In this document: positions 27,801 through 37,301 of the stretch, piece by piece
Layout: each line of letters starts with the position of its first letter
How positions within the stretch are numbered: position 1 is the stretch's first letter
Assembly (NCBI GenBank): GCA_016713085.1
Contig: JADJPV010000001.1
Coordinates: 1,819,001 to 1,883,000 of the forward strand
Direction: 5' to 3'
Length of the DNA stretch: 64,000 nt
Origin: Chitinophagaceae bacterium
GTDB taxonomy: Bacteria > Bacteroidota > Bacteroidia > Chitinophagales > Chitinophagaceae
The notes under the pieces: model-generated
What the model saw: the letters and a program-made list of their open reading frames with translations, nothing else
What the model was told of the DNA's origin: nothing
Database searches by the model: none
Position numbers and translations under genes: made by a program

Positions 27801-28487
27801 TGGGTATTTGATTTTGCCGGCCTTGATTCAGCCACCGGTATTCCGTTGATCAATCTTCCTACAACGGCGCAGAATCCCAATGTGAAGTTTGATGCAGCTG
27901 CCTTTATGAAGTACGCCGGTAAATTCAATGCTGATTTTACCGGTGGATTCAATACCAGCTTCCGCTATAAAACACTTACTGTCAGCAGCAGTATGTATCT
28001 GTCAACGGGAGCACATAAATTACTGGCTCAGTTGTATTCTGTTGATATGATCAGAAGCACTCCTTATGAGTACAACAACCTTCCCCAGTTGCTCGTAAAC
28101 AGGTGGAGGAAACCGGGCGATCATTTAACAACCGATATCCCTTCATTACCGCAGGCAACTGTAGGGTTCCTCACCATTCCATCGGGCGCCCAAACGTTTG
28201 GGAACCAAAGCCAGGGATCAAGTGAAACACCTTATACGTTGTATAATTTCAGTACAGCAAGAGTGGTGAATGCTTCATTTCTGCGTGTTAATAATATAAG
28301 TGTCAGTTATAGTCTGCCCGCAAAAATTGCAAAACGAATCTTTAGCAAAACAGCCATGATTGGTTACAGTATTAGCAATGTGTACACATTTGTAAGCAGG
28401 GATTATAAGGGATTAGATCCGGAAGTGGCAGCGGGCTCACAGCCTTTACCACGTATTCATGCATTCAATCTGGCCATTACATTTTAA
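24855..28487 (+). CDS. SusC/RagA family TonB-linked outer membrane protein with STN domain
   Basis: A 1210-residue TonB-dependent transporter. A signal sequence around MKLTTLFLTFFWLHVTA (from residue ~25), an STN signalling domain (about 50-125: VTLSVKNAPVKQVLLQVQKQTGFNIM) that contacts the FecR, a carboxypeptidase-like CNA-type domain (GKITDEEGNPLAKVSVYNITTKKGVIS), the plug with the RVRGVSTLLGNQEPVWVVDG and VTVLKDAASTAIYGVKAANGVILITTK motifs, then a ~20-strand barrel ending HAFNLAITF. It imports a bulky ligand together with the SusD below, energised by TonB. Ligand unknown. Confidence 0.95.
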   Translation: MQSTAITRTFEKGPGNQLPKLIRVMKLTTLFLTFFWLHVTARTDAQTVTLSVKNAPVKQVLLQVQKQTGFNIMVEEQLLDKAGKVTLKVKDASVEAVLRLCFKQEQFLYSLEDRTIVVRKSTPAETVEELAAEITGKITDEEGNPLAKVSVYNITTKKGVISNDEGTFRIQASQGDVIQFSYVGFITKQVKITEGTTTLTMKLERRASAADEVIITGYQNVQKSKMTGSVSKVKAEDLLLNGATTIEQALQGKMPGVEIVNNSGQIGTRQTVRVRGVSTLLGNQEPVWVVDGIIQEDPLPFQAKELNRFNQEPSGSELLKNFIGSAIAWLNPYDIEEVTVLKDAASTAIYGVKAANGVILITTKRGKAGRAPVVSYNASISTQSMLTYDKLNLMNSKERIDVSREIWEKGLTSTTALDNVGYSGLLKQYLEQKLSYDEFNAGVKQLEVNNTNWFDVLYQRPVNQSHSLSVSGGSGNSSYYGSFGANMQKGQAKGNGQTGYQGSVSFTTNITSRLAASVKIAGGYAKTDGFYNTDPYKYATTTSRVIPAYNEDGTLSYYNYWNSGLRFNVLNELSQSGNSNTRTNLNTGISIRYRFSGGFMFESLFGANYSNVSSEAYATERSYAMTRDRGYEYGTYGPNDQQFKMSRLPFGGILVTGNNSNYNYTWRNGLNYGRTFNKVHVVTGLLGMELRSNIYKATNATVYGYMPDRGKVVIMPPGIIQNSIGSPVENLLYSADLINTTITDRTANYVSYYSSGSYTYDNRYVMSVSLRGDASNRFGQDTRARFKPIWAVGGRWNVANEKFFRKTSWLNDLSVRASYGFQGNVAENFGPDLIIKIPAGTNAISNLTGEPIYRISNMPYSNLRWEKTQTVNLGLDFNFLGGRIGASLDYYNKRSRDLIVMKDVPFENGVTQMPVKSGTLNNSGIDLSLNFIPVRTKDFTWTVGINSARNFNKVTSRQVQNPTWNTAKSGTYYVEGYAVSSFWVFDFAGLDSATGIPLINLPTTAQNPNVKFDAAAFMKYAGKFNADFTGGFNTSFRYKTLTVSSSMYLSTGAHKLLAQLYSVDMIRSTPYEYNNLPQLLVNRWRKPGDHLTTDIPSLPQATVGFLTIPSGAQTFGNQSQGSSETPYTLYNFSTARVVNASFLRVNNISVSYSLPAKIAKRIFSKTAMIGYSISNVYTFVSRDYKGLDPEVAAGSQPLPRIHAFNLAITF

Positions 28488-28505
28488 ATCAACTGAATTG
28501 TATTT

Positions 28506-30092
28506 ATGAAACGACTAATATTTCTTTCTGTATCGCTGGCCGCTCTTTTTGTGCTGGCTGGATGTAAAAAATTTCTGACAGAGACAAGTCAGGATGAAAT
28601 AAGACCTTCTACTATTAGCGATTTGGTAGCCCTGATGGCGGGAGATGGCTATCCTTATCAAACCAATCTGAGCCCCATTCTTGATCTGATTTCAGACAAT
28701 GTTCAATGTAATGGAGGCCAGGGCAATGTAGCTCTCTCAGAGGTGGTTCGCAAAGGGAGAGCTCCTTTTACCTGGATGAAAAATTTGTATCAGGAAGCAC
28801 TTTTGCCTGGAGGATTAGCCACGGCATACCTGAATTCCTGGCAGACTATGTATGGTAAAATTGCCGGATGTAACACTGTTATTGCTTATATAGACAGGGT
28901 GTCTGGCACCGAAACCGAAAAGAACAACCTGCGTGGTCAGGCATTAACCATGAGGGCTTACTACTACTTTATGTTGGTGAATATGTATGGGAAACCCTAT
29001 AACGCTGAAGGGGTAAATCCGGAAACCAGCTCAGGCGTGCCTTTGAAGTTACGGATGGAGGTTACAGATTCCCTTTATCCACGAAACACTGTTGCAGAAG
29101 TATATGCGCAGATAGAAGCAGATTTAAAAGCGGGTTTGAAGTATATGAAGGATTACCCGCAGAACAATAATACTTATAAAATGAATCCGCTGGCGGCATA
29201 TGCCATGCTATCCCGCCTGTATCTATATCAAGAGAAGTGGGAGCAAGCAATTGCTTATGCTGATTCTGTAATCGCAGTTCGGCCAAATCTTACACAACTT
29301 AGTACATACAAGGGACGACCCATAGGGGGATATTATCTGTTTAATAACGGAACCACATTTGAATATTCCAATCGTATTTACGACCCCATCCTGAGTAAAG
29401 AAATTATCTGGCAATTCTCGGCCATAGGAACCGGTACCGGCAGCAGTGAGGATGAAGTGTTTCGCTCTTCTGTATTTTCGGCAGCTTATAGCAACACAAT
29501 TGAGCCCCCCTATAGTGTGTCCAACAGCCTGCTTTCGCTTTACGAAACCCGGCCATTATCTGATACGGCTGTGTACCTGGGAGATTTGCGCTTACGTACC
29601 TATTTCTTGACCTCCTTGTATTTCGTTACTACCAGTCCCGTCGTATATGGGTTTAAATTTTATGGAGGAAGCAAGGGTGTGGGCGGTGATGGTTTACGTG
29701 TTTCAGAAATGTACCTCAACCGTGCTGAAGCTAAAATTCAGATGGCCATCAAGAATGCGAATGTCTCTCTTTTACAGACAGCGTTGAATGATCTCAACAC
29801 TTTACGGAGTGCCCGCTATGATGCCAGAAGGCCTTATTCGCCGGTTGTTATTACTGACGCTCAGCAATTGCTTACATTTTGCAAAGAAGAAAGACGCAGA
29901 GAGTTTCCGTTAGAAGGCGGCCACCGCTGGTTCGACTTACGCCGTTGGGGGATGCCTTCTATTTCCCATTTCTATGAAGAAGATCCCGGAACGGGGCAAA
30001 CTTATACCCTGGAAAAGGGTGATAGCCGGTATATACTGCCCATTCCTAATGCCGTATTGGAAAGAAATGCCATGATCTCTCAAAACCCCTGA
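28506..30092 (+). CDS. SusD/RagB family nutrient-binding lipoprotein
   Basis: A 528-residue surface lipoprotein (VLAGCKKFL lipobox). The TPR-like helical frame typical of SusD is present: SSGVPLKLRMEVTDSLYPRNTVAEVYAQIEADL, then RGQALTMRAYYYFMLVNMYG, and near the end FCKEERRREFPLEGGHRWFDLRRWG, the RagB C-terminal signature. It forms the lid of the SusC barrel encoded 18 bases upstream. Confidence 0.95.
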   Translation: MKRLIFLSVSLAALFVLAGCKKFLTETSQDEIRPSTISDLVALMAGDGYPYQTNLSPILDLISDNVQCNGGQGNVALSEVVRKGRAPFTWMKNLYQEALLPGGLATAYLNSWQTMYGKIAGCNTVIAYIDRVSGTETEKNNLRGQALTMRAYYYFMLVNMYGKPYNAEGVNPETSSGVPLKLRMEVTDSLYPRNTVAEVYAQIEADLKAGLKYMKDYPQNNNTYKMNPLAAYAMLSRLYLYQEKWEQAIAYADSVIAVRPNLTQLSTYKGRPIGGYYLFNNGTTFEYSNRIYDPILSKEIIWQFSAIGTGTGSSEDEVFRSSVFSAAYSNTIEPPYSVSNSLLSLYETRPLSDTAVYLGDLRLRTYFLTSLYFVTTSPVVYGFKFYGGSKGVGGDGLRVSEMYLNRAEAKIQMAIKNANVSLLQTALNDLNTLRSARYDARRPYSPVVITDAQQLLTFCKEERRREFPLEGGHRWFDLRRWGMPSISHFYEEDPGTGQTYTLEKGDSRYILPIPNAVLERNAMISQNP

Positions 30093-30116
30093 TTATTCAC
30101 TGGTAAAAAAATCACA

Positions 30117-31034
30117 ATGAAACAACTACAAAATATATTCATGACTCTCCTGGCAGTGTTGTTACTGGCTGCCTGTGTGAAAAAAGAATCAAAACTCACT
30201 CCTTCCAGTATCAATGAGTTTGGATACAAACTGTTACAAGGAAATAATAGTTATGATCAGCGGATTATGGACTATTATAACCGTTACGGCGTCTATATGC
30301 TTTATAAGTTCACTCCGAAAGATTCCTACTGGGCTGTTACCAAATGGGATTCGGCCTACAGGATGGTTCCGGCCGATTCTGATTATGTGGATCGGCAGCT
30401 GGATCTGATTGATACAACTTTTTTCCGGTACTATCAGGATTCCACACTGCGTAAATATCTACCTGTTAAATTCCTGCTCTGCAGTTCTATCCGCTTTAAT
30501 GGTGCTGGTGCCCAGCTGGATGGATATCTTACAACCACCAGTACAACCGGTTGGATTTATGAAACATTCATTTCCAACTGGGGCAGTAGCCGCATTCTGA
30601 ATATCCGTGGGGTGAGAGATTCAGCAGTATTGTTCAGAAGCAATATGAACTATGGCTTTCTGCGGTTGATGGATTTAAAAAGTAAAATGAGTCGTTCTGA
30701 TGTGTTTATTGGTTCGTCTGACTATTCAACAGCGATTATCAATACCACTCAGGCTCAAAGATACAAACGGGGCTTCCTCTCCACTTCAGTAAGTACCACT
30801 CCACCCAGTTCACAGACTGACTGGTTAAATTATATACAGGCAATTGTACAGAATCCTTATACTTATCTCACAAGTACCAGTGGTATTAATTCCAATACCA
30901 CAACTTACCAGGGTATTCTTACACCTGTTAAGGACTCCAGCGGTTTAATCAGAAAAAAGTATGAAGAGATTACTAATTACTACAAAACCAATTACAATAT
31001 TGATCTGCAGCGAATAGGCGACGGGAGGCTTTAA
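30117..31034 (+). CDS. Zinc-peptidase-like lipoprotein (Peptidase_Mx1-like), probably inactive
   Basis: A 305-residue lipoprotein (LAACVKK lipobox). RYGVYMLYKFTPKDSYWAV, YLPVKFLLCSSI and the C-terminal KKYEEITNYYKTNYNIDLQRIG resemble the putative zinc-binding metallopeptidase family (PF15890) that often follows SusCD pairs. I see no HExxH motif where the family has its catalytic site, so it is likely a binding component, not a protease. It follows susD by 24 bases and belongs to the same operon. Confidence 0.6.
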   Translation: MKQLQNIFMTLLAVLLLAACVKKESKLTPSSINEFGYKLLQGNNSYDQRIMDYYNRYGVYMLYKFTPKDSYWAVTKWDSAYRMVPADSDYVDRQLDLIDTTFFRYYQDSTLRKYLPVKFLLCSSIRFNGAGAQLDGYLTTTSTTGWIYETFISNWGSSRILNIRGVRDSAVLFRSNMNYGFLRLMDLKSKMSRSDVFIGSSDYSTAIINTTQAQRYKRGFLSTSVSTTPPSSQTDWLNYIQAIVQNPYTYLTSTSGINSNTTTYQGILTPVKDSSGLIRKKYEEITNYYKTNYNIDLQRIGDGRL

Positions 31035-31147
31035 AGCAACGTTCTGATAATACTGTAAGATCCCTGGCTTTTTCAGGCTCCAGACAGAGTATGGACTGCT
31101 TACTATTATTTTATTTATTTATTCAACAATAATTCAAAATCTAAACA

Positions 31148-31675
31148 ATGAAGCGAATTAATCATGTACAAGTGTTTGCAGCAACTGTGTTGTTTGCTGT
31201 TATACTTATGGCCAGTTGTGCACAGGCTCCATCCAGAAAAAAAATGCCCGGTTACCTGAATGCAGAGGACTTTGAGGCGGCTTATCCGTTTAAAACAAAA
31301 GCAGGCCGCACAGCAGAGTTTTCACTTACTGCATCCGATGAAAACCTGTTGTTTGAGGGAAGCGTTCAGAAATTTGTTACAGTGCCTTTGCCCGATCCAT
31401 CGTTCGACTTGCTGGTGGCTGATCTGATTGAACAGTATAAACCTTACGCCGCTACTATGATTGCTGCCTGGGTAAAACAGGGCAACCAGGGTGTAATTTT
31501 TGATTTGCGCAATTCTTCTGACGAAGGAACCAGTGCCACCTGCAGAGTGGAAAAACCAGGCGAGTTTTCATTGCCAGTCATCTTTCGCTGGGATGCCGGT
31601 AGTGCTTCACGGGCCAATGTTTTTATGACATTGTTGATGAATACGCCCGGATTTAATACGAAACGCATCAATTAG
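31148..31675 (+). CDS. Lipoprotein of unknown function in the SusCD operon
   Basis: A 175-residue protein with a lipobox (ILMASCAQ). The mature part has mixed alpha/beta character (AAYPFKTKAGRTAEFSL, EQYKPYAATMIAAWVKQGNQG). I do not recognise the family. It lies between the Mx1-like lipoprotein and the metalloprotease on the same strand and could be an accessory of the protease. Confidence 0.6.
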   Translation: MKRINHVQVFAATVLFAVILMASCAQAPSRKKMPGYLNAEDFEAAYPFKTKAGRTAEFSLTASDENLLFEGSVQKFVTVPLPDPSFDLLVADLIEQYKPYAATMIAAWVKQGNQGVIFDLRNSSDEGTSATCRVEKPGEFSLPVIFRWDAGSASRANVFMTLLMNTPGFNTKRIN

Positions 31676-31758
31676 ATTTCTCTTTTTTAAACTTCCGGAA
31701 AAAAATCATCACATGAAAATCTTGCCGGATCACTTCAATTATTTATTAAAACTACAAA

Positions 31759-34224
31759 ATGAAGCATACACGTTTTTTGAAAGAGTTTCTGCTCAGTTTA
31801 GCAGGGCTGCTCTTAGTTATCTTTGTTGCAGAAGCACAACTAAAGATTGGAACTTCATCGGGCTCACAGGAACCGGCAAAGGAAGATACAACCAAGCCGG
31901 CACCAAGGGTTGCCACCAAACCTTATGCAAGTGTTGTTAACAAAAACTTCACCAGCAAGTGGGGATTATTTGCGGTACACCAGTTCCGTGATAAAATTTA
32001 TTTTGAAATTCCTGATTCAATTCTCAAACAGGATATCATGATCATTAATCGTCTTGTAAGAGTGCCTGCCGGTCATGGAATGTATGCCGGCGAAGCTTTG
32101 GATGAAAGAACGATATGGTTTGAAAAAGGACCCGATTCAACAATTCAGATCCGATACGATCTGTTAATTAATGAAGCTGATTCTTCCAGCGCTATTTATA
32201 AAGCTGTAATAAAATCCAGTGAAAACCCGATTGTGGCCAGTTTTCCAGTAATGGCTTACGGCAAAGGAAGTGCCGTGATTGATGTTTCAAAATTTCTGAA
32301 GGAGAAAAATTTCATCAACGGTATTCATGCATCTACAGCCCTGGCACAAAATGCCAATGTGGGCGGCATGAAGGATTTTTATATCGAATCAATCCGTGTC
32401 TATCCTGTGAATGTAGAAATCTCCATCAGCAAGACCATGCCATCATCGTCCAAATTGCTGCCGCCCGGTACGCCCGCTACAATCGAAACAAACACTTCTT
32501 TTATTGCACTCCCCAAAGTGCCCATGCAGCGTCGTTATTTTGATCCAAGGGTAGGTTATTTTGCAGATTTCTTTTACGAGTTTGGCGATGCACAACAGAA
32601 AACAAAACTGCGGCAATTTATTATGCGCTGGCGAATGGAACCCAAACCAGAAGATAGGGATAAATGGAAGCGGGGTGAACTGGTGGAACCGCAAAAACCC
32701 ATCGTAATTTATATTGATCCGGCTACACCTAAGCAGTGGAGATCTTATTTGATTGCAGGTGTAAATGACTGGCAGGTTGCATTTGGGCAGGCAGGATTTA
32801 AAAATGCAATTATAGGAAAAGAATGGCCGGAAGGCGATACCAGTATGAATATGGAAGATGCCCGTTATTCATTTGTACGGTACCTGCCCTCCGAAATTCC
32901 CAATGCCTATGGTCCTAACGTGCATGATCCAAGGAGTGGAGAAATAATTCAAACTCATATTGGCTGGTATCACAACGTAATGGAATTACTGAGTAATTGG
33001 TATATGACGCAGGCTTCAGCGGTTGATCCACAGGCACGCACCCCCATATTGAATGAAAAATTGATGGGGGAGTTGATTCGCTTTGTATCGAGTCATGAAG
33101 TTGGTCACACACTGGGGTTGCGCCACAACTTCGGCAGCAGCAGCCGCACTCCGGTAGATAGTTTGCGCAGCAAAACCTATCTGGATAAATTCGGGCACAC
33201 GGCCAGCATCATGGATTATGCACGTTTTAATTATGTGGCACAACCCGAGGATGGGTTAACACAGCAGCAACTGTTTCCCCGTATTGGCGATTATGATAAA
33301 TGGGCCATTGAATGGGGTTACAAATATGTAGCTGCACCCGATGCGGATGCAGATAACAAGATCGTTCGTACATGGATCAAGGAACGCCTGAAAAATCCGA
33401 GACTCTGGTTTGGCGACGGCGAAACCAAAAGATTTGATCCTCAATGTCAAACAGAAGATCTGGGAGATGATGCCATAATAGCAAGCCGCTATGGTATCAA
33501 AAACCTGCAACGGATTCTTCCCAACCTGCCGCAATGGACATTTGAAGAAGGAGGTTTGAATGAAAACCTGGCCAATATGTACAAACAGGTGCAAAACCAG
33601 TTTACACGTTATATGTTGCATGTACTGAAAAATATCAGTGGTGTCAATCATGTTTTCCGTAGTGAAGAAGAAGGTGGCCCCTTGTATGAGGTTGTGCCCA
33701 AAGGAAAACAAAAATCAGCTCTCACTTTCTTTGATGAGCAGGTGTTTACTACACCTATGTGGCTTCTGGATAAGAATGTCGTAAGTCGGGTAACTCTTCC
33801 TGCGGGTCAGAATTATGTGGAAGAGATACAGGTGCGTATGCTCAACACCTTGCTTGACATAGGGATGGTGACAAAGCTACAGGCAAATGTGCAGCAGTTC
33901 GGGAATAATGCGTTCCCTGTGGAAGAATACATTGCTACCATTCATAAGAGTATCTGGAAAGAAATACTTGGTACAGGACCTGTGAAAATGGATGCATACC
34001 GCCGCAATCTGCAAAAAACTTACTTCGGTGCAATGACTGAAATCATTATGTCAAAAGATCCTGTTTATACAGAAACGGAAGCTTCCTCGATTATCAGAGC
34101 CGATATGTTTCTGTTAAAAACAGAAATAGATAAGGCCATTCTGCGCTCAACAGAGCCATTAACACTCTATCATCTGAAAGATATCCAGGAACGGTTTAAA
34201 ACAGCCTTCAATTCGAAACTGTAA
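31759..34224 (+). CDS. Zinc-dependent metalloprotease, DUF5118/DUF5117/DUF4953 family
   Basis: An 821-residue secreted protease and the intact paralogue of the frameshifted 692-3122 gene. Signal peptide FLLSLAGLLLVIFVAEAQ, DUF5118 linker, DUF5117 (IYFEIPDSILKQDIMIINRLVRVPAG), then the catalytic DUF4953 with SSHEVGHTLGLRHNFGSSS (zinc motif HEVGHTLGLRH) and ASIMDYARFNY. As the last gene of the sigma-controlled operon it presumably processes the protein or peptide ligand that SusCD imports. That link is inference from position. Confidence 0.92.
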   Translation: MKHTRFLKEFLLSLAGLLLVIFVAEAQLKIGTSSGSQEPAKEDTTKPAPRVATKPYASVVNKNFTSKWGLFAVHQFRDKIYFEIPDSILKQDIMIINRLVRVPAGHGMYAGEALDERTIWFEKGPDSTIQIRYDLLINEADSSSAIYKAVIKSSENPIVASFPVMAYGKGSAVIDVSKFLKEKNFINGIHASTALAQNANVGGMKDFYIESIRVYPVNVEISISKTMPSSSKLLPPGTPATIETNTSFIALPKVPMQRRYFDPRVGYFADFFYEFGDAQQKTKLRQFIMRWRMEPKPEDRDKWKRGELVEPQKPIVIYIDPATPKQWRSYLIAGVNDWQVAFGQAGFKNAIIGKEWPEGDTSMNMEDARYSFVRYLPSEIPNAYGPNVHDPRSGEIIQTHIGWYHNVMELLSNWYMTQASAVDPQARTPILNEKLMGELIRFVSSHEVGHTLGLRHNFGSSSRTPVDSLRSKTYLDKFGHTASIMDYARFNYVAQPEDGLTQQQLFPRIGDYDKWAIEWGYKYVAAPDADADNKIVRTWIKERLKNPRLWFGDGETKRFDPQCQTEDLGDDAIIASRYGIKNLQRILPNLPQWTFEEGGLNENLANMYKQVQNQFTRYMLHVLKNISGVNHVFRSEEEGGPLYEVVPKGKQKSALTFFDEQVFTTPMWLLDKNVVSRVTLPAGQNYVEEIQVRMLNTLLDIGMVTKLQANVQQFGNNAFPVEEYIATIHKSIWKEILGTGPVKMDAYRRNLQKTYFGAMTEIIMSKDPVYTETEASSIIRADMFLLKTEIDKAILRSTEPLTLYHLKDIQERFKTAFNSKL

Positions 34225-34259
34225 TTTTTTCTCATGCTGATTGATTTTTAAATTCAGCG

Positions 34260-34289
34260 GGCAGGTGTTTCCACACCTGCCTTTTTTTT
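34260..34289 (+). terminator. Rho-independent terminator closing the SusCD-protease operon
   Basis: 9-bp stem GGCAGGTGT/ACACCTGCC with a 4-base loop, then T8. It lies 36 bases after the metalloprotease stop. Confidence 0.92.
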
Positions 34290-34700
34290 AAAAGAAGATC
34301 TCTATCAGTTGGATAAAAACTGTTACAATGTAACTGCCCGAATGTAACCTTCCGTAATTCTGTGAAGAAGGTTGTGTCATCTTGTTTTGGTAATGGAAGA
34401 GTATCGTTATTCTGTTCAGTGTATAGTCAACTGATATTGATTCTTCCTGAGTTAGCAAAGAAAGGGTTTTGATCATTTGCCTGAATTTTCAAGTATAACT
34501 GACGTAACAGCTAAAACACTGCTTTCCATACAAGGAAGGGAAATTTGATATAGTCGATGAGCTATCAGCTGTAAAAGATGTATCATGGAGATAATACTTG
34601 ATCTGCAAACACAACGTACCAGTTGTGAGATATGTTTAATTGCCTGTTTCAAAAGAACTGTATTTCAGAATTGATTATTTTAGAATATTCAAACCGTTTT
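34290..34700. other. Intergenic stretch without a recognised gene
   Basis: About 410 bases of mixed composition with no supported ORF, RNA or repeat. The upstream frame of the CubicO gene extends in from 34632 but has no similarity before the signal peptide. Confidence 0.5.
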
Positions 34701-36224
34701 ATGAAAAAACTAAGTTCTGTTTTACTGCTTCTGCTGTATGTTATTTCTGCATTCACCCAATCATTGCCAAGAAGCATTCCTGAAGCGGAGGGTGTTTCTT
34801 CAGCCGCCATTATACGGTTCATTGATGCTTATCAAACAAAGAAACATGAATTACATTCTGTAATGATCATCAGGCATGGAAAAGTAATTGCCGAAGGATG
34901 GTGGTCGCCTTACAGGGCTGATTTAAAACATTCGATGTATTCAGTAAGTAAAAGCTGGACTTCCACTGCTATTGGTTTTGCTGTTGATGAAAAGAAGCTT
35001 TCCGTCGATGATAAAGTAATTTCTTTTTTTCCTGAATATGCAAGCCTGTCATCGAAACCATATCTGGCCGACCTAAAAGTGAAGGATCTGTTGACTATGT
35101 CTGTGGGTCATGCGAAGGAAATGTTTGAACGGGTGTTTATGCAGGCAGACTGGGCCAAAGGATTTCTTGAAATACCTATTGTCAATGTTCCCGGAACAAA
35201 ATTTTTATACAATACGTTAGCTACTTATATGCTGTCGGCAATTGTACAAAAAGTAACGGGGCAAACAGTAATGGATTACCTGCAACCAAGATTATTTACT
35301 CCGCTTGGTATTTCAGGAATTGACTGGGAAATGAACTACAAAGGAATCAATACCGGAGGCTGGGGCATTCGTGTAAAAACAGAAGATATGGCTAAGCTGG
35401 GTTTGCTTTACCTGAATCAGGGAAAGTTTAATGGCAAACAAATTCTTTCAGCCGATTGGGTAAAAGAAGCAACAGGCAAACAGATTGAACAGAACCCAAG
35501 TGCTACACAGGAGAAAAAAGATTCTTCTGATTGGTTACAAGGATATGGATACCAGTTTTGGCGCTGCCGTAACAATGCGTTCCGTGCCGATGGTGCATTC
35601 GGACAATATATTGTGATGATGCCTGAACTGGATGCCGTTGTTGTAATTACATCAGAATCGCTCGATTTACAGGATGATTTAAATATGATCTGGAAATATT
35701 TACTGCCTGCATTCAATACAACTGCATTGAATCCAGATCCAAAAAGCTTACGTCAGTTAAAGAAAAAAACAAACCGGTTAAAACTCGATCCGCCTGTTTC
35801 GCATTTGCGAAAAGGCGATGAGCATTTACTCAACACAACATTTGCATTAACTGCAAATGCATTTGATTTCAGGAACCTCACGATTCAGAAAAAGAAAAAA
35901 AATTGGTCGTTGCAGATTGAAACAAAGGATAAGAAAACACATCTTATTCCACTTGGCTTTGAAACATGGAGTTTTGGAGAAACCAAACTGGTTGGTCCTT
36001 ATCTCTTACGTCCAGCCCCCGTGAATTTTGGGTTATTATATCCTTTCAAAGTTGCCGGCAGTTGCAGATGGCTTGATGGGCAGACGCTGGAAGTAACAGT
36101 AAGATATATTGAAAGTCCGCATCACTGGACAATGACCATGAAACTTGAAGAAGGCCAATTAAAATTAAAAATGATCAACTCGTATAACCCCGAAACCGTT
36201 ATTGAAATAACCGGGAAACAATAA
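34701..36224 (+). CDS. Serine hydrolase, class C beta-lactamase/CubicO family
   Basis: A 507-residue secreted hydrolase. Signal peptide MKKLSSVLLLLLYVISAFTQ. The catalytic SxxK is YSVSKSW (SVSK, about residue 82), and FLYNTLATYMLSAIVQKVTG holds the Tyr motif. A Gly-rich stretch AFGQYIVMMPELDAVVVIT is the KTG-equivalent strand. About 150 C-terminal residues form a separate beta-rich domain. Likely a peptidase or esterase acting in the periplasm; substrate unknown. I chose the ATG at 34701 because of the signal peptide. Confidence 0.88.
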   Translation: MKKLSSVLLLLLYVISAFTQSLPRSIPEAEGVSSAAIIRFIDAYQTKKHELHSVMIIRHGKVIAEGWWSPYRADLKHSMYSVSKSWTSTAIGFAVDEKKLSVDDKVISFFPEYASLSSKPYLADLKVKDLLTMSVGHAKEMFERVFMQADWAKGFLEIPIVNVPGTKFLYNTLATYMLSAIVQKVTGQTVMDYLQPRLFTPLGISGIDWEMNYKGINTGGWGIRVKTEDMAKLGLLYLNQGKFNGKQILSADWVKEATGKQIEQNPSATQEKKDSSDWLQGYGYQFWRCRNNAFRADGAFGQYIVMMPELDAVVVITSESLDLQDDLNMIWKYLLPAFNTTALNPDPKSLRQLKKKTNRLKLDPPVSHLRKGDEHLLNTTFALTANAFDFRNLTIQKKKKNWSLQIETKDKKTHLIPLGFETWSFGETKLVGPYLLRPAPVNFGLLYPFKVAGSCRWLDGQTLEVTVRYIESPHHWTMTMKLEEGQLKLKMINSYNPETVIEITGKQ

Positions 36225-36233
36225 GAAAGAAAT

Positions 36234-37277
36234 TTATAAATCAATTACTCTTCTTTCTTTACTGCTCTGAAAGGCTGCCTCAATAATTTTAATCACTTTC
36301 ATTCCATCTTCAGCAGTTACAGGAGGTGGCTGATTGTTGCGGATGGCTTGATAAACGCCTTCGTAATAATCGGTATAGTTTCCTTTCAGCGAAGGAATAT
36401 ATTCTTTAATGATCTTTCCATTGATTTCTGAATGCAGTAGGCCTTTTTCTGATTCAGGTTCTATTCCATAACCATCTTCAGTTGGTAACATGCCCGATTG
36501 CAGTTGTTCCTCCTGCATATCTGTTTTTGGTTTAATAAATGAGCCCTTGCTTCCATGTATAATATAACCTGGCAATGCTTCACGAACCTGGTAACTTGCT
36601 TTAACACGAACACGATGTACAGGATAGTAGAGCAGCAGTTCAAAATAATCATCCACCTTCGATACAGGGCGCATGACGGCAATATCAGCAAACACAGCTT
36701 GGGGCATTCCGAATAATTGCAGAGCCTGGTCAATTAAATGTGAGCCGAGATCATATAAACATCCTGTTCCGGGTATGGGTGTTTCTTTGTGCTGCTTTGG
36801 ACTCAGTTCTTCTTTATACCGATCGAAATGAAATTCGGCTTCAACGATATCGCCCAATAATTTTTCCTCAAGCACTTTTTTGATTGTTCTGTAATCACTG
36901 TCGTAACGGCGGTTTTGAAAAACAGATAATTGCTTGTTTTGCTTTGCTGCGTTCTGAATTAATTCTTCGGCCTCTGCAACTGTAGCAGTAAATGGTTTTT
37001 CACAAATCACATGTTTGTCTGCAAGTAATGCCTGTTTGGCAAAATCATAATGAGTAGTGTTAGGCGTATTCACCACCACTAATTCAACCAACTCATCAGC
37101 CACTAATTCTTCCAGTGTACGGTACACTTTTACTTCAGGATATTTTTCCTGAGCCAGGTTTTTGCTTCTTACCCAAACGGCATAAAAACGAAAACCGGGA
37201 TGTGTGCTGATGAAGGGAGCATGAAACACCCATCCACTCATTCCAAAAGAACAGATTGCTGTATTGATTGGCTGCAT
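36234..37277 (-). CDS. Gfo/Idh/MocA family oxidoreductase
   Basis: A 347-residue NAD(P)-dependent sugar-type dehydrogenase. N-terminal Rossmann fold AICSFGMSGWVFHAPFI (a variant glycine motif), VVNTPNTTHYDFAKQALLADKHVICEKPFTATVAEAEELI with the catalytic EKP, and GTGCLYDLGSHLIDQALQLFG of the C-terminal domain. Substrate unknown. It is convergent with the CubicO gene, 9 bases apart. Confidence 0.93.
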   Translation of the reverse strand: MQPINTAICSFGMSGWVFHAPFISTHPGFRFYAVWVRSKNLAQEKYPEVKVYRTLEELVADELVELVVVNTPNTTHYDFAKQALLADKHVICEKPFTATVAEAEELIQNAAKQNKQLSVFQNRRYDSDYRTIKKVLEEKLLGDIVEAEFHFDRYKEELSPKQHKETPIPGTGCLYDLGSHLIDQALQLFGMPQAVFADIAVMRPVSKVDDYFELLLYYPVHRVRVKASYQVREALPGYIIHGSKGSFIKPKTDMQEEQLQSGMLPTEDGYGIEPESEKGLLHSEINGKIIKEYIPSLKGNYTDYYEGVYQAIRNNQPPPVTAEDGMKVIKIIEAAFQSSKERRVIDL

Positions 37278-37301
37278 AATTTTTTATTGAGTTGCCCGAA
37301 G

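Noticed and set aside
34290..34700. Possible structured RNA in the gap before the CubicO gene
   Set aside because: No convincing nested helices, promoter-terminator pair or repeat could be found by eye.
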